A stretch of DNA of 64,000 bases, from the NCBI GenBank assembly GCA_012274445.1, contig JAAROD010000069.1, positions 868,001-932,000 of the forward strand. Direction: 5' to 3'. Source of the DNA: Sclerotiophoma versabilis. Its lineage: Eukaryota > Ascomycota > Dothideomycetes > Pleosporales > Didymellaceae. A model generated the notes under the pieces. That model saw nothing but the letters and a program-made list of their open reading frames with translations, was not told the origin of the DNA and made no database searches. A program made the position numbers and the translations under genes. Positions within the stretch are counted from its first letter, which is position 1. Every line of letters begins with the position of its first letter. Shown here in pieces: positions 31,739 to 41,379 of this stretch.

Positions 31739-34700
31739 ATGCTTCACGCCTCGTGGCGGGCAGCTCTGCGCCAGACATCGCGCTCACAGGCCACCCTCGC
31801 CGCCTCGCGCCCCTCCCCGCGCTGCCTCCCCGCACAATGCACGGCGTCGCTCGTGGCTCGACACCCCCACCGATGCCCGTCGCCGCCCGCCGCCCTGTGC
31901 GCCTACCGCAGCTTCTCCACCTCGCTGAGCCGGCGGAAGGAGAAGGACGCCAAGGCCACGCCTGACGAGCCGGGCGCCGAGGAGACAGACGAGGCGAAGA
32001 AGCTCAGGGAGCAGGAGAAGGCCGCCGACGAGCTTGAGGCGAAGACCAAGACGCCCGAGCCCATAGCCTCGAGACCAGGCCCCGGCCGCGGCAGCGCTGC
32101 AGGCGGCGATGGCGGTGCGGGCGGCGACGGCGGCGGCAGCAGGAAGCGCAAGAACAACCCGCTCGTCAAGCCCTCGATACCAGAGGTCTACCCCCAGGTC
32201 ATGGCCATCCCGCTCGCCAAGCGCCCCCTCTTCCCCGGCTTCTACAAGGCCGTCACCATCCGCGACAAGGAGGTCGGACAGGCCATCGCCGACATGGTCA
32301 AGCGTGGCCAGCCGTACATCGGCGCCTTCATGTTCAAGGACGACGCCGTCGACAAGGATGTCATCGACGACCCGAGCGAGGTGCACGACGTCGGCACCTT
32401 CTGCCAGGTCACGAGCGCATTCCCCGTCGGCTCCGACGACAACTTTGCAATGACCTGCGTTCTGTACCCCCACCGCAGGATCAAGATGACCAGCCTCCTG
32501 CCACCCAAGGGCGACCAGCAGGACTCTGCCGGACAGGCGACCATCGAGACGTCTGAAGCCGAGGCTGCACCGGCAGACACCATCGCCAGCGAGTCCAAGG
32601 GCGACGTTGTCGCGAGCTTCGAGGAAGCCAACCAAGACGCAAAGTCGAATGGCGAAGACCAGACCCTTGCCATCCTCAAGGGGCGGCAGGTTAGCATTGC
32701 CAATGTCGAGAACATGGTCGAGGAACCCTTCAGTATGAAGGACAACAAGGTCATCCAGGCACTGGTCAACGAGATCGTCAACACATTCAAGGGTGTTGCG
32801 CTCTTGAACCCCATGTTCCGCGACCACGTCGCTACCTTCTCCGTCCACACTACCATGAGTGTCGGCGAGGATCCTGTCAAGCTAGCAGACTTTGCTGCTG
32901 CAGTCGCTCAGGCCGAGTCGCACGAGCTGCAGGCTGCGCTGGAGGAGATGGACGTTGAGAAGAGGCTGCGGAAATCGTTAGAGGTCCTCAAGAAGGAGCT
33001 CATGAGCGCCGAGCTGCAGAAGAAGGTCAGCGACGAGGTCAACAACCGCGTCCAGAAGAAGCACCGCGAGTTCATCCTGATGGAGCAGATGAAGGGCATC
33101 AAGCGCGAGCTTGGTATCGAGTCAGACGGCAAGGACAAGCTCATTGAAAAGTTCAACGAGAAGGCCGGCAAGCTCGCCATGCCTGAGGCCGTCAGGAAGG
33201 TCTTCGATGAGGAGATGAGCAAGCTGTCTGGTCTCGAGCCTAGTGGGTCTGAGTTCAACGTCACAAGAAACTACCTTGACTGGCTGACGCAGCTTCCTTG
33301 GGGCTTGAGCAGCGCCGAGAACTTCGGCATCCAGCACGCTCGCGAAGTCCTTGACGAGGACCACTACGGTCTGAAAGACGTCAAGGACCGCATTCTGGAA
33401 TTCATCGCAGTCGGCAAGCTCCGTGGCTCTGTTGAGGGCAAGATTCTTTGTTTGGTCGGCCCTCCCGGTGTAGGTAAAACCTCTATCGGAAAGTCGATCG
33501 CGAGAGCATTGAACCGCCAGTACTACCGCTTCAGTGTCGGTGGTATGTATGACGTTGCTGAGATCAAGGGTCACCGAAGAACATACGTTGGTGCCCTGCC
33601 AGGCCGCATTATCCAGGCGCTCAAGAAATGCCAAACCGAGAACCCGCTCGTCTTGATTGATGAGATCGACAAGCTCGGTCGCAACAGCAGCCACGGCGAT
33701 CCTGCAGCAGCACTTCTAGAACTTCTTGACCCCGAGCAGAACAACAGCTTCCTGGACCACTACCTTGATGTTCCCGTCGATCTGTCCAAGGTCCTCTTCG
33801 TCTGCACCGCAAACATGTCAGACACTATTCCCCAGCCACTGCTCGACCGCATGGAGATGATCGAGCTGTCTGGCTATGTTGCAGACGAGAAGATCGCTAT
33901 TGCCGAGAAGTACCTCTCGCCAGCAGCAAAGGAAATGAGTGGACTAAAGGATGCCGACGTCGTCCTCGAGAAGGAGGGCATCGTCGAGCTCATCAACAAG
34001 TACTGCCGCGAGTCAGGTGTCCGCAACCTGAAGAAGCAGATTGAGAAGGTTTACCGCAAGTCTGCCCTCAAGATCGTGACTGAGGTCGGGGAAGACGCGC
34101 TACCGGAGTCTGAAGCGCTCACAGAAGAAGGCAAGGCCGCGAAGGAAGAAGCAGAAAAAGACAAGACCGACGTCAAGGAGACACCAGAGGACATGGAGAA
34201 GCAGACATCACCCAAACCCCGCGTCGCCCTCAAGGTTCCAGACACAGTCCACGTTTCGATCAACAAAGACAACCTCAAGGATTACGTCGGCCCGCCCGTC
34301 TTCACCGCCGATCGCCTCTACGACTTCACACCACCCGGTGTTGCTATGGGTCTGGCATGGACAAGCATGGGTGGCTCAGCGCTGTACATCGAATCAATTC
34401 TGCAGAATGCGCTCTCCGCGTCATCTCACCCCGGTCTCGAGCGCACCGGCTCCCTACGCGATGTCATGAAGGAGTCTACCGGCGTTGCATACTCGTACGG
34501 CAAGTCGGTGCTCGCCCGCGACTTCCCGAAGAACAAATTCTTCGAGCATGCAAGGATACACTTGCACTGTCCTGAGGGTGCGGTGCCGAAGGACGGGCCC
34601 AGTGCGGGTATCACCATGGCATCCAGTTTCTTATCGCTGGCGCTGGACACACAGATCAAGGACGGTGTTGCCATGACCGGTGAGCTCACTCTTACCGGCA

Positions 34701-35058
34701 AGGTTCTGCGCATCGGCGGTCTGAGAGAGAAGACGGTTGCCGCACGGAGAGCAGGCGCGACTATGGTCATCTTCCCCAAGGACAACCTCAGCGACTGGCT
34801 CGAACTTCCTGAAGTAAGCATCCCTCTCACTCGTCCCTCAAAAGCATACTAACAACATGGCAGAATATCAAAGAAGGCATCGAAGGCCACCCCGTGGAAT
34901 GGTACTCGCAGGTCTTCAACCTCGTCTTCCCCGACCTGAACAAGGACGCCGCGAACAAGCTGTGGGAGAAGGAACTCAAGCCCAAAAAGGGCGATCGCAA
35001 GCGCAAGGAGCAGAAGCGAAAAGACGACGACGAGGAAAGCGGCGAGGACGACGACTGA
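31739..35058 (+). CDS. PIM1: mitochondrial Lon protease
   Basis: Two exons, 31739-34813 and 34864-35058, 1089 residues. The 50-bp intron contains a perfect tactaac. ATG 31739 gives an Arg/Ala/Ser-rich mitochondrial presequence ending near CAYRSFSTSLSRRKEKD. Then come the LAN substrate domain (VMAIPLAKRPLFPGFYKAV), a coiled coil, and the AAA+ module with Walker A GPPGVGKTS near residue 575, Walker B VLIDEIDKLG near 637 and FVCTANMSDTIPQPLLDRMEMIELSGY. The C-terminal Ser-Lys protease has KDGPSAG with the catalytic Ser near 955 and the Lys in GGLREKTVAA near 998. It degrades damaged and unassembled matrix proteins with ATP and helps maintain mtDNA. The last exon adds a Lys/Arg then Asp/Glu tail. 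An acidic Glu/Lys insert sits before the protease domain. Confidence 0.96.
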
Positions 35059-35384
35059 ATAAGTAATCCTCAGGTGTAGCGTACGGGGAATTGTATGATA
35101 AGATCTGCTATGAAACCACGCATTAGCGGCGTTTGTTTGGGCTTCGAAAGAACGCGGGCTTTTGTTTAGTACCGCCGTTTCGAGGGTACTTTGGAGGATG
35201 CCTTCGATGAATGGATGGATGGATGGCTGGATGGGATGGAGCGCGCAATCACGAATCTCGACTCTGCATATAGATTAGAAGAGATCCGCACTGATAGCGC
35301 TGCGCGTGTTGAATGGTATATTTTGTAGTTATATCTAGTTAGATTTGTACTTTTGACTATACTTCCATCGTGCTCTTATTCTTC
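35059..35384. other. Lon 3' region to the retrotransposon insertion
   Basis: 326 bp with no gene. It holds an ATGG-type short repeat and ends in the target-site copy TCTTC (35380-35384). Confidence 0.5.
35207..35240 (+). repeat. imperfect ATGG/GGAT microsatellite
   Basis: Repeated atgg units with one ggct interruption, in the 3' flank of the Lon gene. Confidence 0.7.
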
Positions 35385-35472
35385 TGTTACGATCTCGGAG
35401 GATGGCACGCGGGGATGGTGACTTATTACCAATGGCGGGCCCTGGATCGGCGGGCGCCAGGCCCCAGGTCAC

Positions 35473-35556
35473 GTGATGTCTCACGAACTCCACACAGAAC
35501 CTGGAGTCAGGAGTGTGAGACACGACAACACAACGTCACGTGATGTCCCACGAATC
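35473..35556 (+). promoter_or_regulatory. duplicated CACGTG sites in LTR U3
   Basis: The word tcacgtgatgtctcacgaa near 35469 and tcacgtgatgtcccacgaa near 35536 form a direct repeat about 66 bp apart. Each has a palindromic CACGTG core, the type bound by fungal bHLH factors. A regulatory role is inference. The same pair occurs in the 3' LTR. Confidence 0.45.
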
Positions 35557-35634
35557 CCACATTGTTCCATGAATACCACAAGGCCCCCTATGGGACTTGG
35601 TGGAAGACCATGCTACACTATGGGACATCTTAAG

Positions 35635-35640
35635 TATATA
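35635..35640 (+). promoter_or_regulatory. LTR TATA box
   Basis: TATATA in taagtatatagtc, about 34 bp before the GTGTTCAA that is complementary to the PBS region. The spacing suits a transcript start at about 35669. Confidence 0.6.
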
Positions 35641-35885
35641 GTCAGTAGGAACACAACCCTTATGGTTCGTGTTCAACTTAGTCAATCAAGTTTGTCTTTG
35701 GAATCTCAACCCCCAACTCTCGAGCTAGATAGTCTACTCTATACTACTCATTGTTACCCTCCATTGTCACGGTGTCTCACTAGACAATAACCCCAACCCT
35801 TACGGATCATCCTGTACCAGCGCTCATCCCTGAGAACCAATACGAATAGTGCTTACGAGCTTTGCTTGAAAGTACAACTTCAACA

Positions 35886-35898
35886 CTTTGAACACCCC
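35886..35898 (+). other. primer-binding region, possibly self-priming
   Basis: The bases right after the 5' LTR are ctttgaacacccc. They lack the TGG that a tRNA primer site would show. Instead TTGAACAC (35888-35895) is the exact reverse complement of GTGTTCAA (35669-35676), which lies where the transcript should start. Tf1-like elements prime from the folded 5' end of their own RNA. Here the match is 8 bp, shorter than Tf1's 11. Confidence 0.45.
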
Positions 35899-35902
35899 AA
35901 AG

Positions 35903-38044
35903 ATGAGTACTACTTCAGGATCCCGTGCTACCCATAGCAACTCCAACGCGTCACGCAACCGCGTCGACGACGACCTCGATATGGACGAAGGATCGAACGA
36001 GGGCACGACGACCTCTACGTCCACGAGTGTATACCCAGTAGCTAAGCCCGAGACCTTCGATGGTACTCGTGAGAAACTGGAAGACTGGCTTATCAAGTTC
36101 GACCTCTTCTTCATGTTTCAGGGAGAACGCATCCCTGAGGAGAAACGTGTGACGCTTGTCTCCACGTTCATGAAGGACCGCGCGTTCACGTGGATCAAAC
36201 CCTTTATCCAGCGTTACCATGGAGAAGGAACGTCCACCGACATCGACGCATGGATCGAAGACTTCGACCTGTTCAAGGAACAGATACGCCGAGTATTTGG
36301 AGTACACAACGAACCAACCATCGCACGTCGCGACATCCAACGCATTAAGCAAACCACGTCAGCCGCCGACTATGCTGCCAAATTTCAGCAGCTAGCAACG
36401 TACACCGGCTGGGACGACACCGCGTTGACAACGATGTTCCGACAAGGATTGAAACCACGAGTCAAAGAGGAATTGATGCGGACCGCTGCGTCTACCGATG
36501 ACTTCGACTCCCTGGTCAATACGGCAATTGATATCGATGTCAAGCTGTACGAACTACAACAGGAATTGCGAGAGGACCCACGTACACGAGCAGCAGCTCA
36601 TACTACTCGCCCGCCTCCACGCAACCCATGGCGAAACAACCTCAACCGAGGAAACCGAGGAAGCAACCGCTACCAGCCAAACACTGGACGCCGTGTACAC
36701 AATAGCACCAGCAGCGGTTACTACGGACCAGAGGCCATGGACCTGTCCAACATCAACAAAGGACCAGAACCCCGATGGAACCAGAAAAGCAAGGGTAGTG
36801 ACAGGAAGGACAAGTCAGGAGTGACTTGTTATGGATGTGGCAAGCAAGGCCACTATGCCAAGGACTGTCGATCCAAGAACAAGGTGGTTCGACAACTCAA
36901 CGTACTCACCCGCGAGGATGCGGATGCCGGTGATGAATGGGAAGTTCTCACCGATGACATGGGACGTCTTATGGAGGACCCCGAACCCGGATCCGATGAC
37001 GATTACATCGAACCATCCGATGAGGACATACGGAATGCCCGAAGCCGAGCACCTACACCATACCAAGAGTTGGACGAACAGCAGAAGCATCTGCAGGACC
37101 TAGCGAGACGACCATCAACACAGATGGGACAAGCATACGAACGAGGACTGAAAGTGTGCAAGCACAAGCAGCCCACTATGTCTCAGCGACTACGCGACAC
37201 TGCCAGACAAGAAGCGGATGGAGGCACTATCTACGCCTCCGACACTGAAGAAAGTTGGTACGACACAGACATGCGTGAATTCAACGAACGTACAGAAGCA
37301 GAACTAGCACGTCAAGAAATCCGAGACAACAACGCTACCTTTCAGGAAAACTGTGATCGGATTACCAAGAGCATCGACAAGAAACTACAGCAAATGGCAC
37401 TTCAAACTCGCGCAGGACAACGACAGGTCAACAACCTAAGTAAATCCCAACAGGATTGGTGGAAACATGATTTCGATAAACTCAGTGCTGGCAACTACGC
37501 CACACGACAGGAGCTCGAGCGACAAGTAAAAAACGACCGAAGCAGGAACGAGCCTGACTTCGACAGGAAGCCAGCGTTGCTTCTAAACCCACGACCAGAG
37601 TACGCCTTGGACCACCGGAATCCAAATCATGGAAAGCTATCATGGACAGCATGCGTACACAACGCCTGTCGCATACACGAATCAGAAAAACTAGGAAAGG
37701 GATGGTTCCCGACTCCCAGTACCACATGCAGGAAACAATGGTACGATTGCAAGAACGACATGTGCGAAATGCACCTCTGGGACAAGCGTTCCGAGCTGCA
37801 CTTCCCAGGCACAGACGACCATCAGGAAATCGTATGCATGCAATTGGTTATCAACGGCTCCTGCTACAATCTACATTGGCAGCGTTGCCTCAACCCGAAC
37901 TGCAAGCTGCACGAAGGCAGCAAGATCATCCATGGATTCGGTGATGAGGAGACTTTTTTAGGCAAGCGCCAAAAGAGTGCTCCGTCGAGCGATCCCTTAA
38001 CGCTATTGGGGACGGCTCACTCATCAGACTACCCATCAAGTTAA
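35903..38044 (+). CDS. gag: Gag of the chromovirus
   Basis: 713 residues from ATG 35903 (MSTTSGSRATH). The capsid-type Retrotrans_gag region runs from about residue 50 (ETFDGTREKLEDWLIKFDLFFMFQ) to about 220. A CCHC zinc knuckle CYGCGKQGHYAKDC lies near residue 310. An acidic linker with a coiled-coil-like part follows. The C-terminal 130 residues are unusual: three motifs of the form C-x4-C-x2-H, at 37652-37678 (CVHNACRIH), 37748-37774 (CKNDMCEMH) and 37886-37912 (CLNPNCKLH). Gag packages the RNA and builds the particle. Near its end the frame meets a T TTT TTA slippery site (37954-37960) that leads into pol. The normal stop is at 38042-38044. Confidence 0.93.
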   Translation: MSTTSGSRATHSNSNASRNRVDDDLDMDEGSNEGTTTSTSTSVYPVAKPETFDGTREKLEDWLIKFDLFFMFQGERIPEEKRVTLVSTFMKDRAFTWIKPFIQRYHGEGTSTDIDAWIEDFDLFKEQIRRVFGVHNEPTIARRDIQRIKQTTSAADYAAKFQQLATYTGWDDTALTTMFRQGLKPRVKEELMRTAASTDDFDSLVNTAIDIDVKLYELQQELREDPRTRAAAHTTRPPPRNPWRNNLNRGNRGSNRYQPNTGRRVHNSTSSGYYGPEAMDLSNINKGPEPRWNQKSKGSDRKDKSGVTCYGCGKQGHYAKDCRSKNKVVRQLNVLTREDADAGDEWEVLTDDMGRLMEDPEPGSDDDYIEPSDEDIRNARSRAPTPYQELDEQQKHLQDLARRPSTQMGQAYERGLKVCKHKQPTMSQRLRDTARQEADGGTIYASDTEESWYDTDMREFNERTEAELARQEIRDNNATFQENCDRITKSIDKKLQQMALQTRAGQRQVNNLSKSQQDWWKHDFDKLSAGNYATRQELERQVKNDRSRNEPDFDRKPALLLNPRPEYALDHRNPNHGKLSWTACVHNACRIHESEKLGKGWFPTPSTTCRKQWYDCKNDMCEMHLWDKRSELHFPGTDDHQEIVCMQLVINGSCYNLHWQRCLNPNCKLHEGSKIIHGFGDEETFLGKRQKSAPSSDPLTLLGTAHSSDYPSS
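37652..37912 (+). other. triple C-x4-C-x2-H module in Gag
   Basis: Three 9-residue motifs with identical Cys/Cys/His spacing, separated by about 23 and 37 residues, plus nearby extra Cys (TTCRKQW, EIVCMQL, GSCYNLHW). They lie after the standard CCHC knuckle and could bind zinc or nucleic acid. I do not recognise this module from known Gag proteins. Confidence 0.6.
37954..38020 (+). promoter_or_regulatory. -1 ribosomal frameshift signal between gag and pol
   Basis: The gag frame reads ac-T TTT TTA-ggc, a canonical X XXY YYZ slippery heptamer at 37954-37960. Pol is in the -1 frame and is open from AGG at 37960. Downstream, gtg-ct-ccgtc (37977-37986) can pair with gacgg-ct-cac (38011-38020), and agcg (37988-37991) with cgct (38001-38004), giving a bulged hairpin 16 nt after the heptamer. 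The spacer is longer than the usual 5-9 nt, so the stimulator is less certain than the heptamer. Confidence 0.7.
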
Positions 38045-41000
38045 ATGGAGTAGTATTATCGGCACTCTTGGACTCAGGAGCACAAGCGAATTACATATCC
38101 CAAACAGCGATGTACCGAGCAGGCCTCGTACCACGCACAAAGGAACATGCCTATTCGCTCCGAGTAGCCAATGGAGAATCAATGCCGGAAGAGCCGTATA
38201 TCATGTACGAGGTGATAGCGGCCCCCCTAGAGATACAGGGGCACCACGAGGAACTAACCCTAGACGTCTTCGCAAAGGCCACGCACGACGTCATACTAGG
38301 ACTTCCCTGGTTACGAAAGCACAATCCAGAGATAGACTGGACATGGGAAAGACTTTCGTTGAGACGATGCAAATGCGGCACCAATGCATCGAAACCCACG
38401 CAGCGCACGCCGCGACTGGTGGATGAGAAGGAGATCAACAACGTCTCTTCGACACATAAGACGCGCCAAGATAGAGCGGTCGACCGTGTGGACAAAGGAA
38501 GCCCCTCCACGACGGTTAAGGAGAACAAGAGTGCACCTCCTGGCATACCAGATGTGTATAGACAGTACGCCTGGATGTTTAAAGAAGAGTTATCCGCAAA
38601 AGCGCTACCCAAGCATCAACCTTGGGATTGTGAGATTAAACTCGAGGAAGGGAAAGAACCACCCTTCGGGCCTATATACCAGTTATCCGAGAAAGAGCTC
38701 GAGATATTACGCGAGTACATCAAGGAGAACCTCGCGAAAGGATTCATTAGGAAATCCGAATCCCCGGCGGGATTTCCCATTCTATTCGTACCAAAGAAAG
38801 ACGGCAAGCTGAGGCTTTGCGTCGACTACCGAAAGCTGAACGATATCACCATCAAGAATCGTTACCCGCTACCCAACATATCCGAGTTACAGGACCGGTT
38901 ATCAGGAGCGAAGTTCTTCACCGCACTCGACTTACGCGGAGCGTACAACCTCATACGCATGAAGAAGGGCGAAGAATGGAAGACGGCGTTTAGAACCCGT
39001 TATGGTCACTACGAGTATACGGTCATGCCATTTGGGCTAACCAATGCACCAGCAGTATGCCAGGCACTAATCAACAATGTGCTACGAGCACACCTGGACA
39101 TTACAGTGGTGGCATACCTCGATGACATCCTAGTGTACAGCAAAACACTAGAAGAACACAAGGTCCACGTGCGACAAGTGTTAGAATGCTTAGCAACAGC
39201 AGACCTCAGGCTGAAGCCAGAGAAGTGCGAATGGCACAAGGAAGAAGTAGAGTTCCTTGGCTATGTCGTAGGAAGATATGGAGTTAAGATGAGCGAAAAG
39301 AAAATCCAGGTTGTGAAGGATTGGCCGACACCCACTACAGTCAAGGGAATTCAAGAATTCCTTGGGTTCGTCAACTTCAACCGACGTTTCATCAAGGACT
39401 ACTCCATGAAGGCCTTACCGCTCACGAGACTTACGCGGAAGGACACACCCTTCAAATGGGAACAAGCGCAAGAAGACGCTTTCCAATCGCTCAAGCAAGC
39501 ATGCATAGAGCCTCCCACACTGATTGCATTCAGGAGCGGCGAACCCGCACGCCTTGAAACAGATGCCTCGGATTTGGCATTAGGAGCATGCATTACTCAA
39601 GAACGAGGCGGTCAATGGCACCCGATCGCCTACCACTCAAGGAAGTTCACGGCACCGGAAGAACGTTACGATGTACACGACAAAGAGCTTATGGCCATCG
39701 TCGATGCACTACAACATTGGAGAGTATACGCAGAAAGCTGCTCAGAACTCACCATCTACACAGATCACAAGAACTTGGTACATTTCACCACTACTAAGGT
39801 TCTGAACCGACGGCAAGTACGCTGGTCAGAAATGCTTGGTCAGTACAAGTTCAAGATCCTGTACACACCGGGGAAGGAAAACGGTAGAGCAGACGCGCTC
39901 AGCCGACGCCACGACCTCGCAGGCGAAAAGACAATCAACAAATTCGCCATCCTCGGAGTTAACAAAGATGGGTCTTTAGGACCAACACAGCAGCTCAATC
40001 TAGTGATGCAAGTTCAGCAGGAACAACGCATCCCGGAGCAAGTACCAGAGGAGCTTCAAGAGGAAGTCATCTCAAGACATCATGACGATGCGCTACACGG
40101 ACACCCTGGTATTGCCCGCACCATGGAACTCATCAAGCGACATTATGAGTTTCCCAACATGAAGGACAAGGTCACCAAGTTCATCAGGAACTGCGTGCAG
40201 TGCCAACAGAACAAGCACAGCACACACGCCAAGTACGGAGAGGCACAAGCAATGGAGCCACCCACGGCACCATGGACGAACATCACGATGGATTTCGTTA
40301 CGCAGCTACCACCCTCCAAGGACCCTGTCACAGGATATACCTACGACTCAATCTTCGTCGTAGTGGATCGATTCACCAAATACGCTGAAATGATACCATT
40401 CAGACACAGCTACACTGCGCGGCAGCTAGCTACGGTATTCATCGATCGGATCATTCGCCACCACGGAATGCCCGAGTCAATTGTCAGCGACAGAGATAAG
40501 CTTTTCACGTCAAACTATTGGACCACGATGCTTGCCGCATTAGGTACCAAGAAAAAGCTATCTACAGCCTATCATCCGCAGACGGACGGACAGACAGAAA
40601 GAACGAATCAGACGATGGAAACGTACCTTCGGATCTACAGCAACCAGGAACAAGACAACTGGGTCTCGCTGTTACCCATGGCACAAATCGCATACAACAA
40701 CAAGTTATCGGAAGCAACAGGCACAACGCCGTTCTTCGCGAATCACGGGAGACACCCAAATCTCTTTACTCGATCTCTCAATTGCCCTATTCAGACGGAA
40801 TCAGCAATAGCTTCAGCAGTCAGACTAAAGGAAGTACACCAGAAATCACTCGAAAACATCGCACGGGCTCAGGAACGAGCCATTTCATATGTCAATCAGA
40901 AACGAAAAACGGCACCTCAGCTAAAGGAGGGGGATAAAGTCTATCTCCTCACAAAAAATCTCAGAACACGAAGAGCAACGAAAAAACTGGACAAGGTCAA

Positions 41001-41379
41001 GGTCGGACCATTTTTCATTTCTAAGCAAATCAGCCCAGTCAACTACCGACTTGAGCTACCCAAGGATGCAAAGATCCACCCAGTGTTCCATGTCTCGCTG
41101 TTGGAACCTGCCGACCCAAGAACGCCAATCCAGAAAGACTTCCACTACCAAGCCGACGGCAACGATGAGTGGGAAGTCGAAAAAATAACAACACATCGAA
41201 GAACCAAGAAAGGTATTCGATACCTAGTCAAATGGTTAGGGTACCCGGAGTCAGAAAGTACATGGGAACCCCCAGCGCACCTTAAGAACTGCCAACAGTT
41301 GTTGCGGCAGTATCGGCGGAATCAGGATCCAGAGGCGGAGGATACGATCCCCAGTCGAGACCAAGGGTCCCGGGCATGA
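37960..41379 (+). CDS. pol: Pol polyprotein (PR-RT-RH-IN-chromodomain)
   Basis: 1139 codons in the -1 frame, with no good own start, so it is expected as a Gag-Pol fusion of about 1,825 residues. Protease: LLDSGAQANY. Reverse transcriptase: LRLCVDYRKLN, FTALDLRGAYN, the active site YLDDILVYS. RNase H: LETDASDLALGACI and IYTDHKNL. Integrase: zinc finger HGHPGIARTMELIKRHYEF...CVQCQQNK, then the DDE acidic residues in TMDFVTQLPPS, VSDRDKLFTS and the TERTNQTME helix. The GPF/Y module has KVKVGPFFISKQI and HPVFHVSLLEP. The C-terminal chromodomain has VEKITTHRR and RYLVKWLGYPESESTWEPPAHL with its aromatic residues, which in chromoviruses steers insertion toward marked chromatin. No stop or frameshift inside: it looks functional. 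Confidence 0.96.
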   Translation, partial: RQAPKECSVERSLNAIGDGSLIRLPIKLNGVVLSALLDSGAQANYISQTAMYRAGLVPRTKEHAYSLRVANGESMPEEPYIMYEVIAAPLEIQGHHEELTLDVFAKATHDVILGLPWLRKHNPEIDWTWERLSLRRCKCGTNASKPTQRTPRLVDEKEINNVSSTHKTRQDRAVDRVDKGSPSTTVKENKSAPPGIPDVYRQYAWMFKEELSAKALPKHQPWDCEIKLEEGKEPPFGPIYQLSEKELEILREYIKENLAKGFIRKSESPAGFPILFVPKKDGKLRLCVDYRKLNDITIKNRYPLPNISELQDRLSGAKFFTALDLRGAYNLIRMKKGEEWKTAFRTRYGHYEYTVMPFGLTNAPAVCQALINNVLRAHLDITVVAYLDDILVYSKTLEEHKVHVRQVLECLATADLRLKPEKCEWHKEEVEFLGYVVGRYGVKMSEKKIQVVKDWPTPTTVKGIQEFLGFVNFNRRFIKDYSMKALPLTRLTRKDTPFKWEQAQEDAFQSLKQACIEPPTLIAFRSGEPARLETDASDLALGACITQERGGQWHPIAYHSRKFTAPEERYDVHDKELMAIVDALQHWRVYAESCSELTIYTDHKNLVHFTTTKVLNRRQVRWSEMLGQYKFKILYTPGKENGRADALSRRHDLAGEKTINKFAILGVNKDGSLGPTQQLNLVMQVQQEQRIPEQVPEELQEEVISRHHDDALHGHPGIARTMELIKRHYEFPNMKDKVTKFIRNCVQCQQNKHSTHAKYGEAQAMEPPTAPWTNITMDFVTQLPPSKDPVTGYTYDSIFVVVDRFTKYAEMIPFRHSYTARQLATVFIDRIIRHHGMPESIVSDRDKLFTSNYWTTMLAALGTKKKLSTAYHPQTDGQTERTNQTMETYLRIYSNQEQDNWVSLLPMAQIAYNNKLSEATGTTPFFANHGRHPNLFTRSLNCPIQTESAIASAVRLKEVHQKSLENIARAQERAISYVNQKRKTAPQLKEGDKVYLLTKNLRTRRATKKLDKVKVGPFFISKQISPVNYRLELPKDAKIHPVFHVSLLEPADPRTPIQKDFHYQADGNDEWEVEKITTHRRTKKGIRYLVKWLGYPESESTWEPPAHLKNCQQLLRQYRRNQDPEAEDTIPSRDQGSRA

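Larger units (their letters stand above)
35385..35885 (+). repeat. 5' LTR
   Basis: 501 bp, starting TGTTACGATC and ending CTTCAACA. It carries two direct repeats with TCACGTGATGT in U3, a TATA box at 35635 and a probable transcript start near 35669. It is identical to the 3' LTR as far as read. Confidence 0.95.

Noticed and set aside
31784..32848. 354-codon open frame antisense to the Lon gene
   Set aside because: It lies fully opposite a certain coding region; the GC-rich codons of Lon create it. No domain, Leu/Val/Gly-rich composition typical of shadows.
35473..35790. 105-codon frame inside the 5' LTR, repeated in the 3' LTR
   Set aside because: It lies in U3/R of the LTR, overlaps the promoter and transcript start, and has no coding character; its repetition only reflects identical LTRs.
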